Source of the DNA: an uncultured Micrococcales bacterium
Lineage (GTDB): Bacteria > Actinomycetota > Actinomycetes > Actinomycetales > Microbacteriaceae
Direction: 5' to 3'
Assembly: GCA_913062975.1 (NCBI GenBank)
Contig: CAJXZO010000003.1
Coordinates: forward strand, 1-64,000
DNA length: 64,000 bases
Both the position numbers and the translations under genes were made by a program. The stretch's first letter is position 1. Every line of letters starts with the position of its first letter. Positions 18,499-29,420 of the stretch are shown piece by piece. Below the pieces are notes generated by a model. It worked only from the letters and a program-made list of their open reading frames with translations. It searched no databases and was not told the DNA's origin.

Positions 18499-19682
18499 AA
18501 CCCAAGCTCTTTAGCAATAAGTGCCGCTCTGTCTGTTTTTTCCCAAGTGAATTCATCTAGGTCTCTGCCGAAGTGACCATAGGCTGCTGTCTTTAGATAA
18601 ATGGGGCGCAGTAGATCAAGATCACGAATAATCGCTCCAGGTCTCAAATCAAAGACTGTCTTAACAGCTTCGGTTATTTCGCTGTCTGGAACTTTGCCAG
18701 TTCCGAAGGTGTCAACCATCATTGAAACTGGTTCACTAACCCCAATTGCATAAGCCACCTGCACCTCAGCCCTTTCGGCTGCGCCGGAAGCAACAATGTT
18801 TTTTGCAACCCAACGCATCGCATAGGCTGCACTTCTGTCCACTTTGGATGGGTCTTTGCCACTGAAAGCGCCGCCACCGTGCCTGGAATAACCGCCGTAG
18901 GTGTCAACAATTATCTTCCTGCCGGTAAGACCTGCATCTCCCTGTGGGCCTCCAATCACAAAGCGACCACTTGGGTTAATCAGCAATCTAACTCCCTCAA
19001 TGCTCAGCCCATATTGAGAGATTACTGGCTTGATAATTGAGGTAATAATTGCTTGAGACAGAGAATCATTATCAATGTCCTCATCGTGCTGAGTTGAAAT
19101 TACAACGGTGTCTAATCTGGTGGGCTTTCCATGATCATACTCAAGAGTTACCTGTGCCTTGCCATCAGGTCTCAGAAAATCTAATTCACCACTTTTTCTA
19201 ACGCTAGCCAGCTTTTCTGTAAGTCTGTGGGCAAGGGTTATCGGCAGAGGCATAAGCTCTGGTGTCTCATTGGTGGCAAAGCCAAACATGATTCCTTGAT
19301 CACCGGCGCCCAGTTTTGAAATATCATCATCATTGCCGCCTCGTGCTTCCAGACTGGTGTCAACTCCCGCTGCAATTTCAGCTGACTGGCTTCCAATGCT
19401 GACACTGACTCCACAGCTAGCTCCATCGAAGCCGACCTTGCTGGAGGTGTAACCAATGTCCGAAATCAGTTTTCTAACGAGTTCTGGGATTTCAACATAG
19501 CCCCGGGTGCGAACCTCACCCGCAATCTGCACAAGACCAGTGGTAACAAGCGCCTCAACTGCCACCCGTGAACCATCATCTTGGCGAAGCATTTCATCCA
19601 GGATGGCATCGGAAATTTGATCACATAATTTATCTGGGTGTCCTTCGGTGACACTTTCAGAACTGAATAGATAACTTGACAT
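18495..19682 (-). CDS. metK: S-adenosylmethionine synthetase
   Basis: MetK makes SAM from methionine and ATP. The 395-aa protein has the N-terminal [20 protein letters not shown] (ATP/Mg site), the hexapeptide [10 protein letters not shown], and the glycine-rich P-loop-like [20 protein letters not shown] use the ATG at 19682 (MSSYLFSS); the ORF track start three codons upstream is a TTG. It lies 11 bp after coaBC. SAM made here is the substrate for RsmB in the same run. Confidence 0.98.
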   Translation of the reverse strand: MSSYLFSSESVTEGHPDKLCDQISDAILDEMLRQDDGSRVAVEALVTTGLVQIAGEVRTRGYVEIPELVRKLISDIGYTSSKVGFDGASCGVSVSIGSQSAEIAAGVDTSLEARGGNDDDISKLGAGDQGIMFGFATNETPELMPLPITLAHRLTEKLASVRKSGELDFLRPDGKAQVTLEYDHGKPTRLDTVVISTQHDEDIDNDSLSQAIITSIIKPVISQYGLSIEGVRLLINPSGRFVIGGPQGDAGLTGRKIIVDTYGGYSRHGGGAFSGKDPSKVDRSAAYAMRWVAKNIVASGAAERAEVQVAYAIGVSEPVSMMVDTFGTGKVPDSEITEAVKTVFDLRPGAIIRDLDLLRPIYLKTAAYGHFGRDLDEFTWEKTDRAALIAKELGL

Positions 19683-19693
19683 TGCTCTCAATA

Positions 19694-20839
19694 CTATTTG
19701 AAGTTGGCTTTGAGGCTATCCGCTATGTGTGAAACAGCCTGATTTGCAACATCTTGTTTCGTTCCAGAAAGTTCAGTCTGGGTGTCGGTGACCAATACTG
19801 CTTCCGTCACGTCTGAATCGAAAGCCTTTTCCGTGTTTGCAAAGACGGCATCGACACGCTTGCTAATACTTTTTTCTATAGCGGTCTGTATCCAGTCGTT
19901 GCCGCTATCAGCGACTGAAAACGCCAAAACAAAGGTTCCTGGGTGTGCTTGTTTGAAGCCAGCAACAATGTCCTCGGTCGGAATCAATTTGATCTGCTGA
20001 GAGGTCTCTCTGGACAGCTTTCCTGGGTGTGCTTCTACTGTGAAATCGCTCACAGCAGCGGCCATTACCAATAGATCGCACTCCGTGTTGCTCAGCTCGG
20101 CCCGTAATTGATTGTGTGTGGTGACTCTTGTCACCTTGAAACCAGACAACGGGACGGAGGTGTTTGCAGCAATTACTGACACCTCTGCACCCAAAGACTG
20201 CAAGGCCTTGGCAAAAGCCAATCCCTGCTTGCCACTGGAGCGATTTCCGAGATAGCGAACGCTGTCTATCGCCTCCGATGTTCCACCCAGAGTGACAACA
20301 GCACGGAGGCCTGCAAGCTCACCTTGTTGCAATACCTCATTGACTATGTCGTCAGGTTCCGGAAGTCTTCCAACTCCGCTGTCCTCGCCACTGAGTCGGC
20401 CTACGGCAGGTTCAATGACGACCATGCCTCTGTCTCTCAAAACCGCAACGTTTTCAACTGTTGCCGTATTTGTGTACATATTTGAGTGCATTGCAGGCGC
20501 AATATAAACCCCGGCGTCACTGGCCATAATCACATTGGTTAGCAGGTCGGTGGCGATGCCATTAGCCATCCGTCCCAGAAAGGATGCGGTAGCTGGGGCG
20601 ACGACGATTTTTTCGGCCCAATCGGCCAACTCAATGTGGGCGCCGTGTTCAGTCTCGGCATATAAGTCTGAATAGACCTTATTGTTGCTTAGGTTTGCAA
20701 GTGTTGGTTCACCAATAAACCTCAGGGCGTTTTCGGTTGCTATGACCCTAACCTGGTGGCCCTGCTCGGTGAACGCTCTAATCAGCGTTGCTGCCTTGAA
20801 TGCTGCAATGCCGCCGGTAACTCCCAGCAGAATTTGCAA
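19694..20839 (-). CDS. coaBC: Bifunctional CoaBC: phosphopantothenoylcysteine decarboxylase/synthase
   Basis: The enzyme ligates cysteine to 4-phosphopantothenate and decarboxylates the product, in coenzyme A synthesis. The N-terminal flavodoxin-like CoaC domain (about residues 1-180) has [12 protein letters not shown] and the catalytic His in [10 protein letters not shown]. The conserved substrate loop reads APAMHSNMY, the PAMH variant usual in actinobacteria instead of the E. coli PAMN. The CoaB domain follows (about 185-381; [22 protein letters not shown]). It sits 2 bp after rpoZ. Confidence 0.96.
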   Translation of the reverse strand: MQILLGVTGGIAAFKAATLIRAFTEQGHQVRVIATENALRFIGEPTLANLSNNKVYSDLYAETEHGAHIELADWAEKIVVAPATASFLGRMANGIATDLLTNVIMASDAGVYIAPAMHSNMYTNTATVENVAVLRDRGMVVIEPAVGRLSGEDSGVGRLPEPDDIVNEVLQQGELAGLRAVVTLGGTSEAIDSVRYLGNRSSGKQGLAFAKALQSLGAEVSVIAANTSVPLSGFKVTRVTTHNQLRAELSNTECDLLVMAAAVSDFTVEAHPGKLSRETSQQIKLIPTEDIVAGFKQAHPGTFVLAFSVADSGNDWIQTAIEKSISKRVDAVFANTEKAFDSDVTEAVLVTDTQTELSGTKQDVANQAVSHIADSLKANFK

Positions 20840-20841
20840 AA

Positions 20842-21096
20842 TTAGTCCTCTAGCGAAATTCTCTGTAGCTTGTCCTGGTGAATTTCCTGCAAGGAAATTG
20901 ACAATGGCTTGTCATCAACAGCGCTGTCAATCAGTGGACCAACATAGTTGAAAAGGCTTCCCTCGTGCAGTGCTGAGTAGTACTCAGAGATTTGACGGGC
21001 ACGCTTTGATGCAAACATCACCAACTCGTATTTTGAATCTACTTTTGATAGCAGTTCGTCAATTGGTGGTCTTACGATTCCCTGTGCTTCGTTCAT
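20842..21096 (-). CDS. rpoZ: RNA polymerase omega subunit
   Basis: The 84-aa omega subunit helps assemble and stabilise RNA polymerase. The family pattern is clear: [28 protein letters not shown] near the N-terminus (conserved KY and A-x-KRARQI). The ATG at 21096 has AAGGAAAGAAGAG upstream. Its first 38 bp lie inside the 3' end of gmk in another frame, an unusually long overlap for this window. The gmk-rpoZ-coaBC-metK-priA order is the standard actinobacterial one. Confidence 0.95.
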   Translation of the reverse strand: MNEAQGIVRPPIDELLSKVDSKYELVMFASKRARQISEYYSALHEGSLFNYVGPLIDSAVDDKPLSISLQEIHQDKLQRISLED

Positions 21097-21649
21097 TCTC
21101 TTCTTTCCTTCGAAGTATGTAGTCTAAAACCTCTTGGGTGGTTTTCTCTAGTTCATCATTGATAAAAACTTCATCGAATTCATCCTGGGCCTGCAATTCA
21201 TCCTTGGCGGTGTTCAGTCTGGCCTCCAATTGTGCGTCAGTTTCCGTGCCACGGCCACGCAGTCTAGATTCCAATTGTTCAAAACTCGGCGGGGCAATAA
21301 ATATCTGAACAACATCGGGTGCTGTCTCTCTGATCTGCCTTGCCCCGTCCAGATCAATTTCTAGAATCACAGTCTTGCCCTCTGACTGCAATTTATCCAC
21401 TGCCTTTTTGGGTGTTCCGTATCTGTTTAGACCAAACACCCATGCCCACTCGAGCATCTGCTTATCTTCAATCATGCGGTCAAACTGCTCATCTGAAACA
21501 AAGTAATATTGAACACCGTCTGTTTCAGCTTCCCTGGGTTCCCGAGTGGTGGCACTAACGCTCAACACAAAATCAGAGCGCTGATTCAGCATCCCGCTAA
21601 CTATGCTTCCCTTGCCAACACCCGCTGGTCCACAGATGACCACCATCAC
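21059..21649 (-). CDS. gmk: Guanylate kinase
   Basis: Gmk phosphorylates GMP to GDP. The P-loop is [10 protein letters not shown] (about residues 6-15), followed by the GMP-binding [21 protein letters not shown] and the catalytic core [10 protein letters not shown]. The start ATG overlaps the pyrF stop by 4 bp. In most actinobacteria the integration host factor gene mihF lies between pyrF and gmk; here there is no room for it. The C-terminal tail [17 protein letters not shown] overlaps rpoZ by 38 bp. Confidence 0.96.
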   Translation of the reverse strand: MMVVICGPAGVGKGSIVSGMLNQRSDFVLSVSATTREPREAETDGVQYYFVSDEQFDRMIEDKQMLEWAWVFGLNRYGTPKKAVDKLQSEGKTVILEIDLDGARQIRETAPDVVQIFIAPPSFEQLESRLRGRGTETDAQLEARLNTAKDELQAQDEFDEVFINDELEKTTQEVLDYILRRKEENERSTGNRKTTN

Positions 21650-22407
21650 GATAGTTCTCCTAATGCCGTGTTGATGCGCTTTCTAAACCCATCCCGATTG
21701 CCCATTAGAACAGAACGACTGACATTTGCAATCAGCTGATCGTTTAGACCTTTGAATAACTCCCCTGCAGACTTAGGCGAAACCCCTTGGGCCCCAAAAC
21801 CAGGAGCCAGGATTGGAAACTTCGAGGACTGCAGCAGATCTCTGATCTGATGCCTATCCAAATCAACTGTAGCGCCCACAACTACTCCAGCTGCCGGACT
21901 ATTCAGCTCTATCAGACCCTCCAAAACCGCTCTGGACAAGCTATGGGATTGCAACTCAGTTGCCTCTGGGTTTGAGGTTGCAACCAAGGTGAATACGTTT
22001 TTGTTGTTTTCAGCAGCCCTTTCATGAAATGCACAAAGGGTTTTGACCCCCAGATATGGACTAACAGTCACCGCGTTAGCCTCAAAACCTTCACCCGTTA
22101 GCCACGCTCTTGCGTAACCCTCCATGGAAGTTCCGATGTCTGATCTCTTTGCGTCTGCAATTACGAACTTATTCGCCTTTTTGAGCTCAATCAAAAATGC
22201 CTCTAAGACCTGCATTCCTCTGCTACCAAAAGCTTCAAATAGAGAAACTTGTGGCTTCACAATAGTTAATTCGGTTGGTAACTCTTGCAAAAAAACTTCA
22301 CAGAACTGCTCCAAACCGTCAGCGGTCTGGGCCAGACCCCAAGAGCTCAAAACTTCGCTATGGGGGTCAGCCCCCACGCAAAGAGTTGGTCCTTGGTTGA
22401 AAATCAA
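21646..22407 (-). CDS. pyrF: Orotidine 5'-phosphate decarboxylase (type 2)
   Basis: PyrF decarboxylates OMP to UMP, the last step of de novo pyrimidine synthesis. The catalytic Lys/Asp motif is [15 protein letters not shown] (about residues 86-100), and TVSPYLG and APGFGAQG loops fit the longer type 2 (bacterial-actinobacterial) subfamily of 250-280 aa. The start overlaps carB by 4 bp. With carAB, pyrB and pyrC in the same operon, only pyrD and pyrE are missing from the UMP pathway here. Confidence 0.97.
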   Translation of the reverse strand: MIFNQGPTLCVGADPHSEVLSSWGLAQTADGLEQFCEVFLQELPTELTIVKPQVSLFEAFGSRGMQVLEAFLIELKKANKFVIADAKRSDIGTSMEGYARAWLTGEGFEANAVTVSPYLGVKTLCAFHERAAENNKNVFTLVATSNPEATELQSHSLSRAVLEGLIELNSPAAGVVVGATVDLDRHQIRDLLQSSKFPILAPGFGAQGVSPKSAGELFKGLNDQLIANVSRSVLMGNRDGFRKRINTALGELS

Positions 22408-25400
22408 GCCGACCTCTGTTCGTCATATTCCTGTAATGACATGACATCGAAGCTGTTATCTTTGACGAATTCCAATGAGGCAATGGCGGGTGATAGCTGG
22501 GCGGCAGTTGTGAAGATGGCTTTGCCACTCGCAGTAGTGGCCGCACGAATTTCGTATCCATCGGCCCTGGCAGCACCACCACTTGGGGTGTTAATAACAA
22601 TGTCTACATCACCTTTGGCAATTAACTCTACGATGCTGCTTTCCCCTTCTTTCTTCTCAGAATATTTGATTACCTCGGTCGCCGGTATTCCTTGCTTGCC
22701 AAGCATCCTGGAAGTTCCTCTGGTTGCAAGAATTTCAAAGCCCATCTGCCACAGTCTCCTAACCGGCAGCACAATTGAATGCTTGTCTCGGTCACTTACT
22801 GAAACAAACACCTTGCCCCCAGCTGGTAGATTCACGCCCGCGGCCACCTGTGATTTAGCAAAAGCGGTTGGGAAGTCTTGAGCTATCCCCATAACCTCAC
22901 CCGTTGAACGCATTTCAGGCCCCAATAGGCTGTCAACGTATAGACCCTCGGGTGTGCTAAAGCGCCTGAAAGGCAATACAGCCTCTTTCACGCTGATTGG
23001 AGAATCTGCTGCATGCGAACCATCAACGCCTGGCAGCTTGCCATCTTTTATGAGCTCCTGAATACTCGTTCCAACCATGATCAAACTGGCTGCCTTGGCA
23101 AGTGTTATGCCCAGTGCTTTAGAGACAAATGGGACGGTCCTAGAAGCTCGCGGATTCGCCTCCAGCACATAAAGCGAAGATCCAGACAACGCAAACTGAA
23201 TGTTGATAAGACCTCGAACACCTATTGCATCAGCAAGCCTCTCCGTTGCCTTCCGAACTTGCTGCAGGATGTTCTCACTCAATGTCACCGGCGGCAGGGT
23301 GCAAGAGGAATCTCCGGAGTGAATTCCAGCTTCTTCGATGTGTTCCATGACTCCACCAATGAACAGTGTTTCTCCGTCATATAAAGCGTCAACATCAATC
23401 TCAATGGCATCTTCTAGAAAGCGGTCAACCAACAATGGGTGTTTGTCATCAATCACCACATTGTGTTGATTTCTATCAAAATAAGACTGCATGCCAGCTT
23501 CGTCATAGATAATTTCCATACCGCGCCCACCAAGCACGAATGATGGTCTAACCAGCACAGGAAAACCAATTGACTCAGCAACCCTAAATGCACTCGCGTG
23601 ATCGGTTGCAATGTCGTTTGCCGGAGCCTTTAGGCCACTCTTTTCGAGAATTTCGCTGAACTCACCCCTTTGTTCCGCTGCGTCAATTTGGTCTGGGGAT
23701 GTTCCCAAAATTGGAACACCACTTTTTTCTAGACCTTGAGCCAAACCAAGCGCAGTTTGTCCGCCAAGTTGAACGACCGCTCCAATGAACTCGCCCGATT
23801 GAGATTCTGCGTGAACCACCTCCAGCACGTCCTCTAGCGTGAGTGGTTCAAAATAGAGCCTGTCGCTGGTGTCGTAGTCGGTACTGACGGTTTCAGGATT
23901 GCAGTTGACCATGATGGTTTCAAAACCAGCATCACTGAGTGAAAAGCTTGCGTGAACACACGAGTAGTCAAACTCGATTCCCTGACCAATTCGGTTTGGC
24001 CCACTTCCAATGATCAGAATTTTCTTACGCTCACTGGGAACCACCTCGGTGGTTAGTTCATAACTTGAATAGTGATAGGGCGTGAGGGCTGGAAATTCGC
24101 CAGCACATGTATCAACGGTCTTGTAAACAGGTCTAATTTCAAACCCATGTCGAAGATTTCTAAACTCCTCTTCACTCATACCGCACAGTTGACCCAGTTG
24201 AATATCGCTAAACCCATGCCTTTTTGCCCGGCGGATGGATTCTGCAGTTGGCTTCTGGCCTGCAAAGAGTTTTGACTCTTCGTTGAGAATCTGGATTTGA
24301 TGTAAAAACCAACGGTCAATCTTGGTTATCACATAAATCTTCTCAACCTCAGCGCCCAGTAGTAGCGCTCTTTGAACCTGGTTGATTCTATTTTCAGTTG
24401 GCATCGCCAGTTGCTTATAAAGCTCATCTAATGACTCATCGGAGCCGCCGAAGTAAAACTCACTACCCTTTTTTTCCAATGACCTGAGGGCTTTTTGCAA
24501 AGCCTGACCAAAGGTTCTTCCAATGGCCATTGCCTCACCAACACTTTTCATAGTGGTTGTCAAGGTGTTATTCGCTGCTGGGAATTTCTCAAAGGCAAAT
24601 CTCGGAGCCTTCACAACAACGTAATCAAGTGTTGGTTCAAAACTTGCTGGAGTGACCTTTGTTATGTCATTTTCAATCTCATCCAATGTGTAGCCAATTG
24701 CCAATTTCGCAGCAATTTTGGCAATTGGGAAACCAGTTGCCTTTGAAGCTAGTGCCGAAGACCTGGAAACCCTTGGGTTCATTTCAATAATGACCACCCT
24801 GCCGGTGTCAGGATCAACAGCAAACTGAATATTGCAACCACCCGTGTCAACACCGACCGCCCGAATCACGCCAATCGAAAGGTCTCTAAGGTTCTGGTAT
24901 TCCCTGTCGGTCAGTGTCAAAGCTGGCGCAACCGTAATTGAGTCACCAGTGTGAACGCCAACGGGGTCTAGGTTTTCAATCGAACAGACAACCACCACGT
25001 TGTCATGCTTATCCCGCATAAGCTCAAGTTCGTATTCTTTCCAACCAAGAATTGACTCTTCCAGCAAGACCTCATTCGTGGGCGATGCATCTAGCCCACC
25101 ACCTGCAATCCGGTAAAGGTCTTTCTCGTCAAAAGCGATACCACTGCCAAGACCACCCATGGTGAAACTTGGCCTAACCACCAGCGGGTATCCGAATTCC
25201 ACTGCGGTCTCTAAAGCTTCCTCCATTGTGTGAGCAATAGAACTCCTGGCAACCTCTCCCCCAAGCTCAACGACCAAATCTTTGAATGTTTGACGGTCTT
25301 CCCCAGCTCGAATTGCATCAACATTGGCACCAATTAGCTCGACGTTGTATTTCTCCAATATCCCCTGGTCGTGAATCGCCATGGCTGCATTCAGGGCCGT

Positions 25401-25679
25401 CTGCCCGCCAAGTGTGGGCAGAATTGCATCTGGTTTTTCAACCTGCAGAATTCTTTCAATCACCTCAGGTGTGATCGGCTCAACATAGGTTGCATCAGCA
25501 AATCCCGGATCAGTCATGATTGTCGCTGGATTTGAATTAATCAGGATCACTCGGATGCCCTCATCCATCAAAACTCGACAGGCTTGAGTTCCCGAATAGT
25601 CAAACTCTGCAGCTTGACCAATAACAATCGGTCCACTCCCTATAACTAAAACAGACTTTATGTCACTTCTTTTGGGCAA
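22404..25679 (-). CDS. carB: Carbamoyl-phosphate synthase large subunit
   Basis: CarB makes carbamoyl phosphate from bicarbonate, ammonia (from CarA) and 2 ATP, feeding arginine and pyrimidines. It shows the two homologous ATP-grasp halves, each opening with a Rossmann loop ([20 protein letters not shown] near residue 12, [20 protein letters not shown] near 560), and a C-terminal allosteric MGS domain (about 945-1060). The ORF track start (25691, TTG) adds four residues. The TTG at 25679 gives [12 protein letters not shown], the typical N-terminus, and a 17-bp overlap with carA; length is then 1091 aa. Confidence 0.97.
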   Translation of the reverse strand: MPKRSDIKSVLVIGSGPIVIGQAAEFDYSGTQACRVLMDEGIRVILINSNPATIMTDPGFADATYVEPITPEVIERILQVEKPDAILPTLGGQTALNAAMAIHDQGILEKYNVELIGANVDAIRAGEDRQTFKDLVVELGGEVARSSIAHTMEEALETAVEFGYPLVVRPSFTMGGLGSGIAFDEKDLYRIAGGGLDASPTNEVLLEESILGWKEYELELMRDKHDNVVVVCSIENLDPVGVHTGDSITVAPALTLTDREYQNLRDLSIGVIRAVGVDTGGCNIQFAVDPDTGRVVIIEMNPRVSRSSALASKATGFPIAKIAAKLAIGYTLDEIENDITKVTPASFEPTLDYVVVKAPRFAFEKFPAANNTLTTTMKSVGEAMAIGRTFGQALQKALRSLEKKGSEFYFGGSDESLDELYKQLAMPTENRINQVQRALLLGAEVEKIYVITKIDRWFLHQIQILNEESKLFAGQKPTAESIRRAKRHGFSDIQLGQLCGMSEEEFRNLRHGFEIRPVYKTVDTCAGEFPALTPYHYSSYELTTEVVPSERKKILIIGSGPNRIGQGIEFDYSCVHASFSLSDAGFETIMVNCNPETVSTDYDTSDRLYFEPLTLEDVLEVVHAESQSGEFIGAVVQLGGQTALGLAQGLEKSGVPILGTSPDQIDAAEQRGEFSEILEKSGLKAPANDIATDHASAFRVAESIGFPVLVRPSFVLGGRGMEIIYDEAGMQSYFDRNQHNVVIDDKHPLLVDRFLEDAIEIDVDALYDGETLFIGGVMEHIEEAGIHSGDSSCTLPPVTLSENILQQVRKATERLADAIGVRGLINIQFALSGSSLYVLEANPRASRTVPFVSKALGITLAKAASLIMVGTSIQELIKDGKLPGVDGSHAADSPISVKEAVLPFRRFSTPEGLYVDSLLGPEMRSTGEVMGIAQDFPTAFAKSQVAAGVNLPAGGKVFVSVSDRDKHSIVLPVRRLWQMGFEILATRGTSRMLGKQGIPATEVIKYSEKKEGESSIVELIAKGDVDIVINTPSGGAARADGYEIRAATTASGKAIFTTAAQLSPAIASLEFVKDNSFDVMSLQEYDEQRSA

Positions 25680-26790
25680 CGCGGTTTCCAATCATGTCAA
25701 TGAATTCGTCGAACAGGTAGTGGCTATCATGCGGCCCGGCGGCAGCTTCGGGGTGATACTGAACGCTGAATGCTTCAATCTCCTTGCACTTCAGTCCCTC
25801 AACAACGCCATCGTTCAAACTTCGGTGCCTAACCTCGACTTGACCAAAGCCCTCCGGTGAGTTCGCACTGTCCTCATCAATCTTTACCGCAAACCCATGA
25901 TTATGGGCGGTGACCTCAACTCTTCCGCTTTCGTGATTGAAAACAGGTTGATTGATGCCTCTATGTCCAAACTGTAATTTATAAGTTTCGAAGCCCAATG
26001 CCCTACCAAGTAATTGGTTTCCAAAGCAGATTCCGAAAAATGGAACTCCTGCTCTTAATAGCTCCCTGAGTGTTTCAACCTGAACATTTGATGCTTCAGG
26101 GTCACCGGGACCGTTTGAATAGAAAAGACCTTGTATGTCTTGCTTGGCAATCTCTGCAGCTGTTGAAGTGGCAGGCATCACCACAAGCTCCAGACCCCTG
26201 TTGCGAAGATGATCAAGCGTTGCCATTTTGATTCCAAGATCCAAAACAGCAACCCGAGCAAATTTCTCCCCGACTGCTGGCAGGACGTATGTTTCACTCG
26301 TGGTGACTGTGTCTGAAAGTGATAGACCACTCATTTCAGCGCTAGACCTAACAGTTTCAATCATCTCTGTGTTTGGCTCTGACAATCCCTCAGCTGGGAA
26401 AATTCCTCCCCGCATCGCACCACTCTCACGAATGACTAGCGTGATTGCACGAGTGTCAACGCCTTGAATTGCAACTATCCCGTCTTTTTTCAATTCTTCC
26501 GCGAGACTTCTTTGGGATCTGAAGTTACTGGGAGTCTCGGAGTATTCGCGCACAACATAACCAGAAACCCAGTTTCTAGATGATTCCATGTCATCATCAT
26601 TCATCCCGGTGTTTCCAATGTGTGGGGCTGTCTGAACAACTATCTGTCCGGCGTAGCTTGGATCGGTGAGAGTTTCTTGGTAACCAGTCATGCCGGTAGC
26701 AAACACCACCTCACCGGTGGTTGAGTTATCAGCCCCAAACATTTCACCCTCGAAAAAAAGACCGTTTTCTAAAACTAGAAATGCTTTCAC
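25663..26790 (-). CDS. carA: Carbamoyl-phosphate synthase small subunit
   Basis: CarA is the class I glutaminase that supplies ammonia to CarB. The N-terminal structural domain spans about residues 1-150. The amidotransferase domain has the nucleophile in [16 protein letters not shown] (Cys about residue 246) and the His/Glu of [15 protein letters not shown]. The 375-aa length is normal. It overlaps the upstream PH-like gene by 4 bp and carB by 17 bp. Confidence 0.98.
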   Translation of the reverse strand: MKAFLVLENGLFFEGEMFGADNSTTGEVVFATGMTGYQETLTDPSYAGQIVVQTAPHIGNTGMNDDDMESSRNWVSGYVVREYSETPSNFRSQRSLAEELKKDGIVAIQGVDTRAITLVIRESGAMRGGIFPAEGLSEPNTEMIETVRSSAEMSGLSLSDTVTTSETYVLPAVGEKFARVAVLDLGIKMATLDHLRNRGLELVVMPATSTAAEIAKQDIQGLFYSNGPGDPEASNVQVETLRELLRAGVPFFGICFGNQLLGRALGFETYKLQFGHRGINQPVFNHESGRVEVTAHNHGFAVKIDEDSANSPEGFGQVEVRHRSLNDGVVEGLKCKEIEAFSVQYHPEAAAGPHDSHYLFDEFIDMIGNRVAQKK

Positions 26791-27251
26791 GCTGAAACCT
26801 TCCTTTCAAAGATTTGCCTGCTTTGAGAATCACTGAATCGAAGATTTGTAATAAATTCCCTTCCGTGGTGATTCCAATTAATGCTCACAAGCCCGCCCGG
26901 TTCAACAGCTCTATCAATGGTTGCCGAGGACTTGCCAACACCTTTAATCTCAGCCTTGGGAATCAGATAGCTTCGCTCTCCCTGTCGACAGACCGATATG
27001 CCATCGTCATTCACGGCAACTGTTGCCCTGCCTCTTGGTCCCATTCCATGGGCCAATAAACGCTTCAGCGGCGTCTCGGCATAAACCGTGGAAACATACA
27101 TGCACTCAACACCATTGCAGTCAGTTGCTTCAGCGAGTGGTGGCGTTGCAAGAGTCTCAGCACGGGATTTGTTTCGGTAACCAATTGCCACCAAGGAAGC
27201 AATCAAAAACACCAACATGACCATGGCAAAGCCGATAATTTCTCGGGTCAC
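26787..27251 (-). CDS. Single-pass membrane protein with bacterial PH-like domain
   Basis: This 154-aa protein has an N-terminal membrane helix (IIGFAMVMLVFLIASLVAIGY, about residues 5-25) and a soluble part of beta-strand character (RATVAVNDDGISVCRQGERS; SYLIPKAEIKGVG; GLVSINWNHHGREFITNLRF) typical of PH-like (bPH) domains. It occupies the same place, between pyrC and carA, as the conserved membrane protein Rv1382 in Mycobacterium tuberculosis (from memory). Its function is not known. The 4-bp overlaps on both sides tie it to the pyrimidine operon. Two Cys lie close together (DCNGVECMY, about residues 44-49). Confidence 0.8.
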   Translation of the reverse strand: MTREIIGFAMVMLVFLIASLVAIGYRNKSRAETLATPPLAEATDCNGVECMYVSTVYAETPLKRLLAHGMGPRGRATVAVNDDGISVCRQGERSYLIPKAEIKGVGKSSATIDRAVEPGGLVSINWNHHGREFITNLRFSDSQSRQIFERKVSA

Positions 27252-28513
27252 TTTATTACCTCGCCGTCTCTAAAACTGAATTTTCCGCGGAACATAGTGT
27301 GTTGAACCGAGGATTCAAACTCCATGCCGATGTATGGGTTATTGGAAGACTTTGAATAAAGATTTCCATGCACCTGCACTGATTTGTTTGGGTCGATAAA
27401 GGCCAAATTGGCCTCTTTTCCAATCTCAATTCTGCCATGGTTGTCCAAGCCACCAATCACGGCAGGTGTTGATGACATAACTTCAGCAAGTCTCTGCCAA
27501 TTACCGTTCCCGGAATCTATTAGCACCCGGTGAGCAACTTGGTAGGCCTGCTCCAATCCTGTCATTCCGAAAGCTGCTGCATCCCACTGTTGTTGCTTCG
27601 CATCACTTGCGTGAGGGGCGTGATCAGTTCCAATCACATCGATTGTGCCATCAACTAACCCTTCAACTAATGCCTTTGTATCCTCTTGGGTTCGCAATGG
27701 TGGGTTTACTTTAAATCTTGTGTCATAGTTTTTTGCTTCAAGCTCTGTGAGGACTAGGTGATGAGGTGTTACCTCGGCGGTCACCGGAAACCCTCTTTGC
27801 TTAGCCCAGCGAATAAGCTCAACACCGAGTTTGCTGGTGACGTGACAAACGTGTAGTCGACACCCTGTTTGTTCGCTCAAGAGAGCGTCACGAAGAATGA
27901 TTGATTCCTCAGCACTAGATGGCCATCCCTTCAAACCAGTGATTCGACTAATCTCGCCTTCGTTCACCTGCGAGCCAATTGTTAGCGTTGGCTCCTGGGC
28001 GTGTTGAGCAACCACGCCACCAAGTGGCTGCAAGTACTCCATCGCAGTTTTCATAAGGGCTGCATCGGAAACACAGTGTCCGTCATCGCTGAATATGCGG
28101 ACCCTTGTTTTTGAATTAAGCATGCTTCCCAGGGAGGCAAGTTCTTTGCCTTGAAGTCCTTTGGTGATTGCCCCGATTGGTCTTACCTCAACCAATCCTG
28201 CAGCTTCTCCCAACTCTGCCACCTGCGTCACCGTGCCGGCATTGTCCGCAACGGGTTGGGTGTTAGCCATTGCAAACACGGCGGTATAACCACCGCTGGC
28301 TGCAGCTTGAGAGCCTGTCAACACAGTCTCACTTTGTTCAAAACCTGGCTCTCTCAGATGGGTATGAAGATCAACAAATCCAGGCAAGACAATCAGGTCC
28401 TTACAATCCAAATCACCGTTGGTGCTTGCTGGTTCTATTGCCGAAATCTGACCTTTTTCAATGACAATGTCTCGTTTGTCTCCATTGGCCAAAGTGCAAT
28501 TACTAAGCCTCAT
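27248..28513 (-). CDS. pyrC: Dihydroorotase
   Basis: The enzyme cyclises carbamoyl aspartate to dihydroorotate. It is a type I (long) zinc amidohydrolase: metal His pair in FVDLHTHLREPGFE (about residues 48-61), further metal ligands in VAQHAQEP and HVCHVTSKLGVE, and catalytic Asp in GTDHAPHASDAK (about residues 296-307). The ATG at 28513 (MRLSNCTL) with GGGAG upstream is preferred over the GTG four codons earlier, giving 421 aa. It overlaps pyrB by 11 bp, so PyrB and PyrC are made together. Confidence 0.97.
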   Translation of the reverse strand: MRLSNCTLANGDKRDIVIEKGQISAIEPASTNGDLDCKDLIVLPGFVDLHTHLREPGFEQSETVLTGSQAAASGGYTAVFAMANTQPVADNAGTVTQVAELGEAAGLVEVRPIGAITKGLQGKELASLGSMLNSKTRVRIFSDDGHCVSDAALMKTAMEYLQPLGGVVAQHAQEPTLTIGSQVNEGEISRITGLKGWPSSAEESIILRDALLSEQTGCRLHVCHVTSKLGVELIRWAKQRGFPVTAEVTPHHLVLTELEAKNYDTRFKVNPPLRTQEDTKALVEGLVDGTIDVIGTDHAPHASDAKQQQWDAAAFGMTGLEQAYQVAHRVLIDSGNGNWQRLAEVMSSTPAVIGGLDNHGRIEIGKEANLAFIDPNKSVQVHGNLYSKSSNNPYIGMEFESSVQHTMFRGKFSFRDGEVIK

Positions 28514-29420
28514 TTTTACTCCCAAGGATCATAGACAAAACCGCCATTCGAATGGCCAAGCCATTTTTCACTTGTGACAGCACCAAACTGTTTTCACTCT
28601 CAGCTGCATAGGAGGATATTTCCAGACCTCGATTCATTGGACCTGGATGCAGAATAAGGCTGTTTGGAACCTGTTTTACTCTCTGTTCGGTCAATCCCCA
28701 GAATCGCGAATACTCCTTGTCAGATGGAATCAGTGGCTGGTTCATCCGCTCCTTCTGAACTCTTAGCATCATGACCGCATCAGGCTTAGTCTCTAAAGCT
28801 TCATCGAGATTGGCGTATTTGCAACCTGGGCTAAAACTCCCCGGTCCGACTGCATCCACTTCTGCGCCGAGAGTGGGAAGCAGCGAAAGATTCGACCTTG
28901 CTACACGGCTGTGCAAAATGTCACCAACAATCAAAATCTTTTTTCCGTCAAGACCCTCTCCGTCTTTAATCTCAAACCCCTGCCGCAAGCTCAGTGCATC
29001 CAATAATGCTTGTGTCGGATGTTGATTGGTTCCGTCTCCTGCGTTCACGATGGAAGCCGAGGTCCAACCATTATGAGCCAAGTTGTAGCTAGCGCCGCTG
29101 GCAGAGTGTCTAACTATTAGGGCATCTGCTCCCAAAGCTTCCAGCGTTTGGGCGGTGTCTTTTAGATTTTCACCTTTGCTCACGGCACTTCCACCTGAGC
29201 TGAAGTTAATAACATCAGCGCTGAGTCTTTTGGCTGCTAGCTCAAAGCTGATCCTGGTTCGGGTGGAATCCTCAAAAAACAGTGTCACCACGGTTTTGCC
29301 CTGCAGGGTGGGGAACTTGCGGGTGGTGTCTTGATTCAAACGAGATATCTGTGAGGCAGAATCTAGAATTTCAATCGCTTTTTCACGACTTAGCTCATCG
29401 GTGGAGAGTAAGTGCCTCAT
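28503..29420 (-). CDS. pyrB: Aspartate carbamoyltransferase catalytic chain
   Basis: PyrB condenses carbamoyl phosphate with aspartate. The carbamoyl phosphate site is FFEDSTRTRISFE (about residues 49-61), with HPTQALLD and HPGPMNRG as further signatures. At 305 aa it is a catalytic chain only; no pyrI regulatory subunit is present, as expected for actinobacteria, so control is likely through PyrR. The start overlaps pyrR by 4 bp. Confidence 0.98.
   Translation of the reverse strand: MRHLLSTDELSREKAIEILDSASQISRLNQDTTRKFPTLQGKTVVTLFFEDSTRTRISFELAAKRLSADVINFSSGGSAVSKGENLKDTAQTLEALGADALIVRHSASGASYNLAHNGWTSASIVNAGDGTNQHPTQALLDALSLRQGFEIKDGEGLDGKKILIVGDILHSRVARSNLSLLPTLGAEVDAVGPGSFSPGCKYANLDEALETKPDAVMMLRVQKERMNQPLIPSDKEYSRFWGLTEQRVKQVPNSLILHPGPMNRGLEISSYAAESENSLVLSQVKNGLAIRMAVLSMILGSKNEA

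Noticed and set aside
22285-22881. 198-aa plus-strand ORF opposite carB and pyrF
   Set aside because: It crosses two well-defined minus-strand genes and shows no recognisable domain; it is an antisense shadow.
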